Shown piece by piece: positions 1 to 11,800 of a DNA stretch of 64,000 bases. Where the stretch lies: assembly GCF_032062135.1 (NCBI RefSeq), contig NC_092861.1, positions 124,469,907 through 124,533,906 of the forward strand, given 5' to 3'. A program made the position numbers and the translations under genes. The notes beneath the pieces are model-generated. The model was not told the origin of the DNA. It worked only from the letters and a program-made list of their open reading frames with translations, and ran no database searches. Position 1 is the stretch's first letter, and the number at the start of each line of letters is the position of its first letter. The stretch comes from Pyxicephalus adspersus. Taxonomy: Eukaryota; Chordata; Amphibia; Anura; Pyxicephalidae.

Positions 1-55
1 AAATCTACATTGTGCACATTCCCAGGATAGGTGGCTGCAGTGAATGAATGAACAC

Positions 56-163
56 AATGTACAGCGCTGGGCAAAATGTTGGCGCTATATAAATCCTGTT
101 TATTATTATTATTAATAATAATAATACTACTATTAATAATAATAATAATATTAATAATAAATT
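56..163 (+). mobile_element. L2-type 3' tail with ATA/TTA microsatellite
   Basis: AATGTACAGCGCTGGGCAAA followed by TGTTGGCGCTATATAAATCC matches the tail of the LINE at 19303-20219, then about 60 bp of TTA/ATA repeats follow. Only the 3' tail is present, so this is a severely 5'-truncated LINE copy or the end of a SINE sharing that tail. Confidence 0.85.
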
Positions 164-350
164 CTGGCCTGGCCAATTAAGATTACCAAGGATTCCAAAC
201 CTGGAAGAGGAGCTGATAAAAATGCTGCGTGGTAAAGGAACGAAGAGATGAGAGTGGTAAAGGAACGAAGAGAATTGTGAACAGGCAGTTAAGTTTATTT
301 TATTGCAGAAGGGGCATTAAGGAGCATTGCCTGTAACTTCTACAATAAAG
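163..350. mobile_element. Family C MITE fragment
   Basis: CAGTTAAGTTTATTTTATTG then CAGAAGGGGCATT and CTACAATAAAGAACCTGC resemble the right-hand interior of family C elements at 6800 and 15225. The terminal TTAA repeats are missing or displaced by the L2 tail next to it. Confidence 0.45.
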
Positions 351-3199
351 AACCTGCTTGTTTGCATGTTGTTCCTTTTTTGTATTGTTAATTTGTAATT
401 TATTTCAAAAGAAGCATTTGGCACTGATAACACAAATAATAAAAAAAATATAAAACCAACACAACGCAAACCATTTTTCCATTTTTAGCTTTAATTCTGT
501 TTTAAATAACAGAGCACTGTAGCTTTTTACTTGCATACTGTTAGGCAGACTTAGGAGCTAGTAGACAATTGGAATTATAAGTATGAAATCAGGTAACTTA
601 CAGAAACTGTTACTGTGCACTTCAGGGAAAGTCACAGCTGACTCAAGAATCAGCTACAGACAAAATAAGTTAAATTAAGCTAAGTAAGTGGGTCGTCTTA
701 GTGGATAATTGTAACAATTTAACCTAATATTCAAATTTTTGACTACTGCTCCTAAAATTCCCTTTTGTTAGGACTTAATGGATGAGAAGAATACAACATT
801 AGCTATGCATTTTTGCACCCAGCTCCCAGGATACTTCATTCTAGCTAAGCTATGTCCCTGGACATGGAATATGTAAATGTTTCTATTTGGAAAGCCGATA
901 AAGGCTTAGAAAAACAAAATTTGTTTCCTTAATTAGTTTTGAATTCTGCTTTAAAAATAGACCTGTCAAAACTTTTATTTCCGCTCACTTTCTCCATAGT
1001 CATAAGGACAAATAGAGAGGTTAATCTACTCAACAGGGAAATGGAAACAGTACAGTAAAACTTCGACTAACAATACCCTTCTCACTTTCTAAACCTTTTT
1101 TTTTTTAAATGTATACATTTCCCAAAAGGAAAGACTGATTTGAGTAAAGAGAATGAAGTTGTAGAATTTCTAGTTGAGGGGTTCAGCCATCACCACACAA
1201 TACCATATATGTTAAGGCTTAAAATGATTTGCCTATCCAAATGCCACAATTTATGATTCCCAAATTTGTTCATTGGTGATGCTTTACAAACCCTTACAGC
1301 TTACCATTTTAGTGTTAACCATAAATACTAACCCAAGAATAGTTCCTCCTACTATGGTATGTGCTCTCATGCCTAATACTGTATATTTTGTATGATTTCT
1401 GGTATGTACATGTTCACAACCTACATGCATGTTTGCATTTGCACAGTGTGCACACATTGCGACTATTACATTTTCTTTAATTGTATTGCATTTTTCCTAA
1501 TTGCATTTTTTAGTTGCAACACAATTTTTCAACTTAACTTTATTACTATCAAACAGGGTGCCGACAACTTGTACCCTTCCTATACAGTTCAATATAGACT
1601 GTACCTTATCTGTTGTTAGCCCCTTCTGCAGAGGTTGGTATGTGACGACTCTGAACCTGGAATTTTTCAGAACTGAGCGCTTCTAGGTTTATTGCTCTTT
1701 AGCCTTGCCTAAAGACCCTGATGATGATAAAGCTAATTAAACCCTATATGGGTGATATATGTCAGTTCACTTTGTAGGAAGAAATTTTCAGTGGAGGTCC
1801 TCTGGAATAACAGTGGGCCTGATGTATTAAAGCACTTTCATTGTTAAGCTGGGTGATCAAGAAAACCTGGAATGGATCTGATCCATCATTAAAACCATTT
1901 GCTAACCAATAGCAAATGACTGAATAAATCCAATTCAGGTTTGCCGGATCACCCAGTTTCACTGATGTAAGTGTATCTTCTCATGCCTTGGAGAGCTTTA
2001 ATAAATCATGCCCATTGTCTTTTAATTTCACAGCTCAAAAAAACCTAAAAGTGTTCTTAGCTTTCCCCTTCTCTACTTGAGAATTTTGAGTCCATATTGG
2101 AGCTCTGAATATCATTTTTTGAGTAAACCGATTTAAGTGAAGAATTTTGGCCCATCAAGTGCTCATTGTCTTATTGTCTAGGACTAAACATGTACTGTTG
2201 TCTGTAATGATTTTGGTCATTTCTGCATATTTATAGCTGCTGATGTTTGCATCTGGAATCTTATAAATTACTTGAACACAAAATACGACATTAGAGGTTA
2301 CAATTCTGACCCTTGTTCCCGAATCCAATGGTTGTTTCATTCCACGGTCCTCAAGAGACTGAAATCTCCCAGAATATGCTTACAATTATCCTCAAACCAC
2401 ATGCCAAAAGTAATACCATATACTGTATTTTAAAATATTAGTCCAGACCCCAATGTGCTTCACATTTCTGGGACTTTGCACGATTTGGGAGAAGAAATTC
2501 TACAGCAGGCAAATCCAACTCAAAAATAACAGTAACCTAAATGGACTGAATAAATCGTCACGGGACGGAACTATGTCTAACAAGGGCCACACGTGCTGCA
2601 TTTAAGCAATTACATCTTGGTCAGTCAAACAGAACTCTGGCCAAACATAAAAAGATAGAAAATAAATAGCCCATTAAAACATACAATAACAAAACCAGAT
2701 GTTACTGCATTATTTATTTCTAATTCTAAAATTTCCTTAGCAGTACTTATTTCTTATTTAGAAGTCTAATAGCATCATTCAATCAAATCACTTTCTCTGA
2801 TTCCAGGTCATCCTTAAACTCTGCAAGTCAGTGAATAACCTGTGAAAAGAGAAACAGCACAGCGATAAGCTCATTTCTTTTTCACTTTCACTTTAAACAA
2901 GATTGGGGGTAGACATGTGAGATTTTTGACATCATCTGACGTGTACAAGGCTTTAGAATGTATTAAGCTCAGAGGATCAGCATTACAACCAGGCAAAAGC
3001 CATACAGCAATGGTAGTGTCCAGGGGTTCATTGCACAATACTGGGAGGAATCATGTTAGGGTGACTGCAGTGCTCAATAGCTCTCATGTGGATGAGTATT
3101 CTTTGTAAAGTTAATTATCTCGATCACCAAACTAAGTAACTTATCTTTTGGAAGGTAATATTTCACCATAAGTGAACAGACTAAACTCTTTTAATATGA
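351..3199. other. Unannotated intergenic sequence
   Basis: AT-rich DNA with only short open frames and no recognised protein. Apart from the palindromic MITE at 1815-2013, nothing could be identified. Confidence 0.6.
1815..2013. mobile_element. Palindromic 220-bp MITE (copy 1)
   Basis: GGGCCTGATGTATTAAAGCA...CTTTAATAAATCATGCCC. The two halves are inverted copies: the right half GGTTTGCCGGATCACCCAG pairs with the left CTGGGTGATCAAGAAAACC. The same foldback unit occurs six times in the window. No coding capacity; the superfamily is unknown to me. Confidence 0.88.
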
Positions 3200-3495
3200 G
3201 CAGCACTGTGGTTCAGTGGTTAGCACTCTCACCTTTGTGTGGGTGAGTTGTCTGTGTGGGTTTCTTACAGGTACTGCGGCTTCCTCCCACATCCCAAAAA
3301 AGCATTTAGTTAGGTTAATCGGCTTTTCCTCAAAAATTCCTTAAATTTAGTGCTTAGACTGTGGTAATGACATATGACTATGGTAGGGACATTAGATTGT
3401 AAATCCTTTGAGGGACAGCTAGTGACATGGCTATGGATTTTTTAAAGCGCTGCATAATATATTGGCGCTATATAAATACTGTATAATAATAATAA
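3200..3495 (+). mobile_element. tRNA-type SINE with L2-like tail
   Basis: It starts GCAGCACTGTGGTTCAGTGG, a tRNA-derived head containing a box-A-like TGGTTCAGTGG. It continues with the conserved core GGCTTCCTCCCACATCCCAA, a GACTATGGTAGGGACATTAG segment, and the L2-style end GCGCTATATAAATACTGTAT plus AAT repeats. The region around box B appears deleted compared with the head-plus-core layout I remember. SINEs of this design are mobilised by the L2 machinery through the shared tail (established for the class; inferred here). Confidence 0.85.
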
Positions 3496-4253
3496 GTGAG
3501 TTCCATTATGTAGACATGGCCCACTGCAGTTACCCCCAGGAAACACCATGCAACCATCACTGGAAAAAAAGGAAACTGCAAAGAGGCAGCAAGGAGATTG
3601 GTATAGCTGGCATGCAAAATAATAAAGATGAAAATTTAAATCTAAAGAACACGGAAATTGTATATAATGTACAATATTCTAGCAAACTGATTCTTATTGA
3701 TCTAGAATTTACATGTAGCAGATTGTGTGTGCATCTCACATAAGGGACCTGTAAGTCACAATGTAAGAAATGACTGCCAACGTTTGCTGTTTGTCCCACA
3801 CTGACACATGCTTTAATATGCGCAGAGAGTGAAAAGGCATAGAAAACAAGCAGCTGGAGGTTTGATAATCTCATGAAAAATATACACTTATCCATTCTAC
3901 AAATACCAGGCAATAAAATGCTTTTCTTGCCACCCACCTCTAGAATGTTGTACAGAAATCTGTGTGGACTGTAGTTAGAAAAGTTAGGAATTCATGTCTC
4001 ATTCTATTTGTTCTTTGTTTAAAATGCACAATAGAGCTTGTTTCAATGGTTTTAAAAAATGACTGTGAGAAACCCCTGATGTGAGCAGCACCACAAGACC
4101 GCTCTCGGGATAAATGCCACAAATTAAAGGATTTTTAGTACATTAATAAAAAGTATAAAACCAAAATAAGATTTATTCCAAACCTCCACATTACAGTGCA
4201 CAATGCTTGGAACATGCGGTCAGAAGCGTTATGAGGAGCTATGTGTGTGCACA
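3496..4253. other. Unannotated intergenic sequence
   Basis: Open frames of 93 and 126 codons lie on opposite strands but show no family signature and look accidental. Nothing else was recognised. Confidence 0.55.
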
Positions 4254-4450
4254 ATAAAGCAGAACTTCATTTCTGCATTCAAAAATTGCGTGCAGGCAGG
4301 GTTTTTAATGCAAGGGACAGGATATGATCCTTCTGAAATAAAACATACTTACCTGCCTGTTTGCAATCTTTTTTTCCAAGTATACTGAGCTCAGGGTAGG
4401 ATGCACGGCTATTCCAGTGCCGTTGCTTATAGGAACAGGCTTGCAGCAGT
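4254..4450. mobile_element. Family C MITE fragment
   Basis: AAAGCAGAACTTCATTTCTG at the left and CATACTTACCTGCCTGTTTG match the left half of the family C element at 6450. The right end was not identified. Confidence 0.5.
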
Positions 4451-4825
4451 TCAAATGAGGCAGCACACGGTCAGTTTTTCAGCAAAGTTTTGGCTTTTCC
4501 TTAAAAAACAAAAAACAACAAAACAAATCAGCCCAGCTGGGCCACTAACTACTCCTTTAGTAGTCCCCTCTATATCTAATAATGCAGTAAACAAAATTCC
4601 CTTTGCACAAATAAAAGCTAATAGCTCTGCCACGTTTTGAGCTCCTCTTGAGCTCCTTTCCTTTAAAGCTGTGATAAAAATCTAGATCAATATAAGTTGC
4701 TTATATGAAAAACCGATACTACTGATGTTTGCTTTACAGTGAAGGAAAACTTAATGCGCTGTAAACTCACTAAAACAGAACTCCAATAGAAAATGTTTGA
4801 ATGAGTTTCAATTTGAATTTCCCGC

Positions 4826-5250
4826 ACACGCGCCGACGTCATCACGCACGCAGGGAGGAGCCGTCCGGTTTTTTTTTTCTCCGCTGGACGGCTTCTCGCG
4901 TCAGAGATCATCCGGCGCTGGAAGAAGAAGGACGTGGACGATCAGCGGGACCAGGTAAGAACACAACACAAGAACACAGAACGCAGAACGCAGAACACAA
5001 GATGCCAGCCGGCGGAACACAAGATGCCGACCGGCTTCTTACCGGTCCCGCTGGCACCCGACGAAGGACACCCGACGCTGGAGAGGGAGATCGGCGGACG
5101 ACGATCGACGGAGGACGACGCTGGAACACGAACACGACGCTGGATGAGCACAGCGGGACCAGGTAAGTAAGGATGGGAAAAAACTCGGGGTTAACCATCC
5201 TAGCCATTTTTTATTGCCCGTACGAAGGTCGGGCTTAACGGCTAGGAGGT
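4826..5250. repeat. CpG-rich repeat unit with internal direct repeats
   Basis: This is a sharp GC/CpG-rich island in AT-rich DNA. The 16-mer AGCGGGACCAGGTAAG occurs twice exactly (4944-4959 and 5152-5167, 208 bp apart). GACGCTGGA, CGACGCTGGAA and AACGCAGAACGCAGAACAC make shorter internal repeats. The right part AACTCGGGGTTAACC...GGCTAGGAGGTAA resembles the right end of the element at 13205-13432. Overlapping open frames on both strands are low-complexity R/T/G- or S/P-rich strings, not recognisable proteins. A genuine CpG-island promoter is the alternative reading. Confidence 0.5.
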
Positions 5251-5251
5251 A

Positions 5252-5291
5252 AATATTTTGGCGCTATATAAATACAGTTTATTAATAATAC
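5252..5291 (+). mobile_element. L2-type 3' tail fragment
   Basis: ATTTTGGCGCTATATAAATA followed by CAGTTTATTAATAATA. It is directly abutted upstream by the CpG-rich repeat ending GGCTAGGAGGTAAA, so the two may form one composite repeat. Confidence 0.7.
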
Positions 5292-6449
5292 TAAAGAAAG
5301 TGGAGAAGTTTGGTATTGATAATTCCATATCAATTACTTTATAATGAAAGCACCCATTTTAAATGATTTAGCGATCACCGTAGCAGTCACTATGAGCACT
5401 GGAGTCAAGGCCACCACCAGTGGGGGTACAACCAGTTCTGTACCAGGCTCAAACTAATTGGCAATGGTATGGGGCTTGGCCACTGAGTCTGGCAGTTACC
5501 ACAGGTATACTTTCCATCACTTTGCCATCTTTGTCCTCATTCTAAAAGCCGACCACCAGACTCTGACAACACTTTCATTCACCTTCCCACGCCTGTCAGC
5601 CTCCAAAATTCTGTAGAGGGAGTAATCTGCATTACTCTTGCATTAATATGGCTTTGCCCAGGGAAGACATGCTAATAGTGATAGTGGAGATGCATGCAGA
5701 GGACTGTTGTGGAGGATGCTTTTGGCACAGGTCACTACAGTTCATTTTTCTCCTGTATTAAATATTTATTTGTAAAATGAATATTATATATATTAAAATA
5801 TAATAAACAGCAGTTGATAAAGTTATAAACATTCTAAAATGTAATAAACCTGAACACATAGCATTCTAAGTTCCATTAAGTCTTCCCCATTAGGTAAATA
5901 GTAGTAGCTCTACAATTATATGCGGGTTCTATTGGATGAAATGTGGGTTCCTATGTAGGGAATGTCAATGGCATTTTCATAGTAACACAGTAAAATCTTA
6001 TCATTCACTGATTTAGGATAGCAAGCATGTGATTTTTGATACAGTACGCCAATCACCAGTAAACACAGAATCTGGTAATGAACCTAATTATAGCAGCAAT
6101 GTGATGAAAGATAAAGGATTGTCTCATCCTTCAGATAAAAGGAACATGTGGATAGAATAGAGGCTAATCTTATTAAGGACTTCAAAAACACAGAGAAATG
6201 AGAAGCTCTATATATAGGAATCTGCCTGGTGCTACCTATATCTTATACAACTGCCCCACTGTCTATATTGTATAACTTTCCCAAAGACAGACTATCACTA
6301 CAACAACAAAATGGTTTTACTTTGCTGTGCTTGTTACATTTCTAAATAAATGTTGGAATGTGAAGGAGCAAAATCAAAGGAGAAAAAACTTCTGATTCAT
6401 CCAAAAAGGCTGATTAATCATAACTGTCAGGACAGCTTATAGTCTCCAA
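5292..6449. other. Unannotated intergenic sequence
   Basis: No open frame, repeat or RNA gene was recognised in this stretch. Confidence 0.6.
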
Positions 6450-6854
6450 TTAAAGTGGAACTAAACTCTAATATAAAAATAACGTGAGCATGCAAGTTCA
6501 TTGTTGCAGAAGGACTAGTTGATGTCATCTCTAAAATAAAAAACTTACCTGCCTGTTTGCAATCTTTTCTTCAATGTGCACTCATTATATACACTCCTCA
6601 TCCATAGCTCAATGTGTGATGCAAGTTAACCTGGCATACCCGCTGGCTATCAGAAATGTACATGCATAGGAATTACATTATTCCATCCTGACCTACCAAA
6701 CATTTGGAACCATGAAGAAGATGGGGTGAAGATGGTGGTGCATGCTGACTAAGCAAAGAGACGTGAGTGTATTTAAAAAAAAGCAATCCGGCAGGTAAGT
6801 TTATTTTACTGCAGCAGGGACATTGCTTACTTGTTAAGTTTAGTACCGCTTTGG
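6450..6854. mobile_element. TTAA-flanked MITE, family C (copy 1)
   Basis: TTAAAGTGGAACTAAACTCT at the left and AAGTTTAGTACCGCTTTG at the right. Characteristic interior: AACTTACCTGCCTGTTTGCA and GGCAGGTAAGTTTATTTTAC, which are themselves partly inverted. Probably piggyBac-like; no protein coded. Confidence 0.8.
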
Positions 6855-7532
6855 GACTCTGAGGATCCTCTTCTACAATTCATGCAATATACCATTTCAC
6901 CTCTGCTCCATGGTGTGTAGATTAAAACTGCTGGGCATACCATTGAAAGTGTTTTGGTATGGCTAATAAATAACTGCAGAAAAAGTCCTGTTCATCCCAG
7001 CAAACAACAAGTCACCTGTTCAGTTGATGTGCTGTATAATTTTCAGTTACATTTTTTTTTCTGAGAACTATTGAACTCTGATTATCATTTTGTAGAAATG
7101 ACGAGAGAAGGATGTTTCAGTAGTCCTGTCCTGTTTTTCTAGTCCTGATACTGTAGGTTGACTGAGTGTTGTCTCCCTAGGGTAGGAAGTGTGTTACTAG
7201 AACTGGTAAACTGCAATATCTTACATTTCTGAATTTGGGTTGTTTGTGTTATTTTCTGCTGTGCCTGCTTTAAGGGAATGGGACATTCATCATTTTTTTA
7301 TTTTATTTTTGTTTTTTATTTGACGGTGAATGACAGCAGACCATATTTTACATGCCAGGGAGTCCAGGTAGCAGGTCGTGGTGTGGCAGTACAAGGCTAG
7401 GCAAACACAACCCATTTAAACTCAGTGAAAGAAGACAACAAGGGAGGGGTGGGTCACAGGTATGTACAGAGCATCGGCATGTTCATTTTCACATATTCAA
7501 TTCATATCTAAATGCAACAACAAAACTGTAAA

Positions 7533-7642
7533 GTATCCCTATTTAATGTACAGTGCTGCGTAATATATTGGCGCTATATAAATCCTGTTTATTAATAATA
7601 ATAATAATAATATTAATAATAAAATTAATATATTGGCGCATA
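7533..7642 (+). mobile_element. L2-type 3' tail with AAT repeat
   Basis: TATCCCTATTTAATGTACAG then the GCGTAATATATTGGCGC tail and about 45 bp of AAT repeats. The last bases repeat the motif AATATATTGGCGCATAT, a small internal duplication. Confidence 0.85.
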
Positions 7643-7990
7643 TCAGCCTTTAGATATAATGACTGCATTAGTTGTCTCTTGATTCAGCAAGTACAGAAAA
7701 TACCTGTTGACCTTATTTAAAGAAACCTCCACCTATATACATTTCTTTTTCTTAAACAGGCCACATCCCTAACATTCATAGGAAAGGATATGCCATGAAA
7801 GACATCAATTTTAAGCGGGACTTTTAAAGCCAATACCATCAATAATAATTTAAAAAATAACAAAATGTTATTAGTAATAAACATTAAAAACAAACATCAT
7901 TTCAAATACATAAAACACAATAAAAGCGTGGGTGTATATAATGACCTCTCCTTACAGAATACCCCCAAAGGGTTTAAATTCTGAATTACT

Positions 7991-8036
7991 TCTCGAAGCG
8001 TTTTGCAGAAAAAATCTGCTTCTTCAGGAGGAGAAG
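7991..8036 (-). ncRNA. Hammerhead ribozyme-like motif, left arm
   Basis: On the - strand the order is CTC / CTGAAGA / GCAGA-T-rich loop-TCTGC / AAAAC / GCTTC / GAGAAG. This matches the hammerhead core CUGANGA, a stem II hairpin (GCAGA/TCTGC), GAAAC (here the G has become A), a very short stem III, and a UC cleavage dinucleotide. Stem I can form from GAG and the CTC before the core. The lost G12 probably makes this copy inactive. Confidence 0.55.
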
Positions 8037-8261
8037 TCTATAACCATAGAAACATATATTACTCTCATGTATGGAAAATACAGGATAAAGAACAGACCTA
8101 AATCACATATTGTCCAAAAACAAAAATACAAACATACAAAATTACATAAACGAGTACCTGATGTTTGTACTTCCAGCAGCCCTCTTATTGAAAATTGTTG
8201 AAGGAGGTGGTTATGGGGGCAATGGTATACTGTAGTTACAAAAATAAATGAAAATAGTTCA

Positions 8262-8297
8262 GTCTTTGTTCGCCTTGTTTTACTAGGCTTCATCAGG
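8262..8297 (-). ncRNA. Hammerhead ribozyme-like motif, middle
   Basis: On the - strand CTGATGA is followed by AGCC, an 11-nt loop, GGC and GAAC. This is the CUGANGA core plus stem II (GCC/GGC), with GAAAC shortened by one A. Stem III and the cleavage site are not clear. It is best read as a decayed hammerhead of the same element. Confidence 0.45.
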
Positions 8298-8603
8298 CCT
8301 GGTTATGAGGGGACTAGTTGGCATTATTGTCTATATAACACTAACAAATTGTCTTTTGATATCCTTATAGTACACACCTGACAGGTCACACCACCACACA
8401 TAGAGGGTCTTTATTCACCTTATTTAGCTGGACATAATTCTGTCTAATTGCAAGGAGGCCAGCCATAAGTATCCCTTCAGTCTATCAGGATCTTTATTAA
8501 AGAATTTTTGATATCTTCATAGTGTGTAGCACTTCACCAGTTTACACAATTATATACAGAAAAACATAGGCACCCCAAGTAATGCAATAAATGCTTCTCC
8601 TCG

Positions 8604-8652
8604 CCTTCCTCCTGAAAAAGCAGATTTTTTTTCTGGGAAATGGGTCGAGAAG
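8604..8652 (+). ncRNA. Hammerhead ribozyme-like motif, right arm
   Basis: On the + strand CTTCCTC precedes CTGAAAA, then GCAGA, a T-rich loop, TCTG, GGAAAT, GGGTC and GAGAAG. The GAAA core and the UC cleavage position are kept. The CUGANGA core has one substitution (G8 to A). Stem I can form between CTTCCTC and GAGAAG with one bulge. It is in opposite orientation to the left-arm copy. Confidence 0.5.
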
Positions 8653-8875
8653 TAATTCAGAAATTAAACCCTTTGTGGGTATTCTGTAACGAGAGGTCAT
8701 TATATACACCCGTGATTTTATTGTGTTTTATGTATTTGAAATGATGTTTGTTTTTAATGTTTAATACTAATAAAATTTTGTTATTTTTGTATAAATATGG
8801 ATGGTATTGGCTTTAAAAGTCCCGCTTAAAATTAATGTCTTTCATCGCATATCTTTTCATATACCTGTTGACCTT

Positions 8876-11800
8876 GCCAGAAATGCTAATGTTCTTTCAT
8901 TTCCTGTGAGCTGAACTAAAGCAAAAATTATTGTCTCTTCCTTCTGCAAATTGCTCACCCCCCTCATATAATGCAGATGAAGAGAGGACGACCCCCTTGG
9001 GTAACAACCTTGGCTCCCTCCACACATGCAGTAAAGTGAGAGAAAATAGCCACCCAGAAACAGAAAGTATATTATCTGCAGGATCACCAGATGAAAATGA
9101 AAGAATGAAAAGGCTTAACAAATAAAGAAAACAATTGTTCCACCACATCTAAGGTCTGGTAAGGTGCAATATGGTGAATTTTTGCTTTAAGGTATAAATA
9201 CACATTGACAACACATAACCTTTTATTTATAGAAATGGCTAACTGCTGCATTGAATAAACCTGAATTAAACCAGTTAGAATATATTTCCTCCCTCTTATG
9301 TTTTTGGTCTAACACCATCAGGACTCATTTGCAGCTGTTGTGATGACATGCTTCCTTGAAATCAAGTTCTCAAATCCACATCTGGTAATGGTTACAGTAT
9401 AACCACAAATAACACATATAGCTACACATAACAAGTTAAAATGATTTCTGTTAAATAACATGTACCTTTTACCAGTGGAAATATAAATAATCAACCTACA
9501 AGGGGTTAAAAAGTGGAAAAAATGTAAAAAATATCAGACATTGATGAAGAAATGACTGGATTCCTGCAAGATCACTGTTTACTGCTAACGTAGAATTACT
9601 TTTATGTACCATTTACTTCACTTTGTATAAATTCCACCATCTTTTTGGAATAAATCAGATCAATATCCCCCTTCGATTGTTTTCACACATGTGTCTGTAA
9701 AAGCTCCATCCTTCTGGCAAGATGCCTCTGTTCATTCAAGAGGGAAATATGTTCATCTTTACCAACATGTATGCAAAAACTGCTCTTGGCAGCACTGACT
9801 TTACATGTTTTCTGCCTAAAACCCCTACCTTGCAGAATTTTTTTTTAGCTTAGTTCACTGCTACCCCTGCACCTCCTGCACACCAATGACGTCTACACCT
9901 CTCACCTCTCAGTGCTGCATCTCTATCTTGTGTCACAGTTGGCTTTAAGTGCTGAAACAATTAGTTGTCACTGATAATTCTCTCACTATACTTTAAAAAA
10001 GAGATTGCACTTAAGTGTCTACAGAGTGTGCCCCTCTTCAGCGTCATGTGTGTTTTACTCCTTTTAAGTCAAGATCCTGTCAGCGCTACCAAGTAACATC
10101 TGAATCCAACTTTCCAGCCTGGTCAAAAATATAAATAAATAAAGAGCAAAAATGAATTACCAGTATCTCTGTCTTATATTAGTTAACATGATATATCTAT
10201 GTATTTTAGTAATATTTTATTATTATATATTTTGATCTAATTATTGAAGGATGCAAAAATAATATACAAAACGTATAAAAAGAAAACAAATAGCAAATTA
10301 TTAAAATAATACAAACCACAGGTGTTTACAACTAACACAATCATTTACAACTTCCATGTCTCAAAAAGTTTGTGAACCTTAGAATCTTTATCTAGGGAGG
10401 CATCATTCTATACATTTTTATTAAAAATTAATTTAAAATTAAAATCTCCACACAAAGAATCAGAAGAAACAAACAAACAAAGAAGAAACAACTAATATTG
10501 ACCATAAGTTAAAGGATGTACTCAGATCTGAAGAATACAGTTTGTCAAATTATGTAAACATCAGTAGAAAACTGGAAATGTGTAAAGGCGCCTAAAAAAA
10601 AAGTTAAAAAAAAGAATGTTACTTTTTAGGCCAGAAATGTCACCTTTGACATGTGCAAATCAAAACAGCTCCCACAATTCAGCAGTGTTGATGAGGTTTT
10701 CCAACAGAAGTGTCTCTTTCGTGTCTCCCTAAAAGGCCATAAGTAAGGCACCCTTTTTGTACAAGTAGACACCCCATTTTTTTGCTCATTCTGTGTTATT
10801 TAAAACCCATCAGAACAGAGAAATTCTCTCAGATAGCTTTGCAATGACTACAAGATGGAAATAGGAACATTCTAATAAGTACAATTCAACCTGCTGGTAA
10901 ATAAAATGATAAAATATCATCCTAGCGTCTTGGATATGACACCAATGTATAAGAAATGTAAATGGTATTTTGGATGTTTTCATATTCACCCTTTGGGAGT
11001 TTAATTAGAGCAACATTTAAATGTAAACTTAAAGCTAGGATAACCTTATTGCTGGAATAGATAAATTAAAATTAGTAGAATGGCTTAAAGGCAAGTCCCA
11101 GCATTTCCTCCCTATGCCCATCCTTGCATGTATTCATTTTGAATAAATACAGTGATAAATAGGCACCCTATGTTTTCTTTTAATCCTGTGGTTTTCAATG
11201 TGGTCCATTGACCTCTCAGGTACTTCCAGCAGCAGTAGGTATTCCTTCCCACTGGACTGGGTGATTACTCCAGGAGTATTGTAAGCCAAGAGCAGCATGA
11301 TGACATAACATTAACATTGACATTGATGGCCATCATTCAATCTGACTTCAAGTAGCAGGTGAGTAACAGTTACCTTTTCCTCTTTCCTCCTAAAGGTATC
11401 AGCCAATGTAAATTTAAATCAAAAAGCAAAGCTAGAGTACTGCATTAATTACATTGACAAAAGCAGCTTAAGGCTTCCTCCAATATTAGACAAGGGCAAA
11501 ATCCAATGCATTTATTTGCATCCCTGCCAAGAGAAACAAGCGGTGAGATCAAGGATCAGCGTTTTTTCCCAAAAGTTGAGGTTTTTTTTTAGCTCTTTAT
11601 TTACCTATTTCAGCTAAACTGTTTTTTGACAGGTCCACTTAGGTCAACTTGATAAAATTCCATTAGAATAGTGCAGAAATATAGCTTGTGGGTGTTAGCA
11701 CAACCAAGCCAGCACTTCAAGACCCATAATTTTAGTAGCTACAAATACAAAGCTTTATTGTGTGTCGTTTCTATCCTTGTATAACTTGAAGCAGTTTACA

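Larger units (their letters stand above)
7715..8860. mobile_element. Penelope-like retroelement relic with inverted hammerhead arms
   Basis: Two arms of about 250 bp (7781-8036 and about 8600-8858) are inverted copies of each other, sharing for example AAAACACAATAAAA on one strand and its reverse complement on the other. The whole is flanked by a perfect 15-bp direct repeat ATACCTGTTGACCTT (7700-7714 and 8861-8875), which looks like a target-site duplication. Each arm and the middle contain a hammerhead-like core (separate entries). Hammerhead motifs in terminal repeats are a known trait of Penelope-like elements, and a small non-autonomous derivative (retrozyme-like) is the main alternative. 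No reverse transcriptase or GIY-YIG frame was recognised. The open frames crossing it appear accidental. Confidence 0.6.

Noticed and set aside
3557..3937. 126-codon frame on - strand
   Set aside because: Overlaps an opposite-strand frame, no domain, in anonymous AT-rich DNA.
4801..5207. Overlapping open frames of 121, 99, 78 and 69 codons on both strands
   Set aside because: They come from the stop-poor CpG-rich repeat. Composition is low-complexity and all frames on both strands are open at once.
7932..8293. 89-codon frames on both strands
   Set aside because: They lie across the Penelope-like relic arms and the middle segment; no reverse transcriptase or endonuclease motif.
10240..10620. 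A-rich tracts that might be a retropseudogene poly-A tail
   Set aside because: No adjoining coding-like sequence or target duplication was found.
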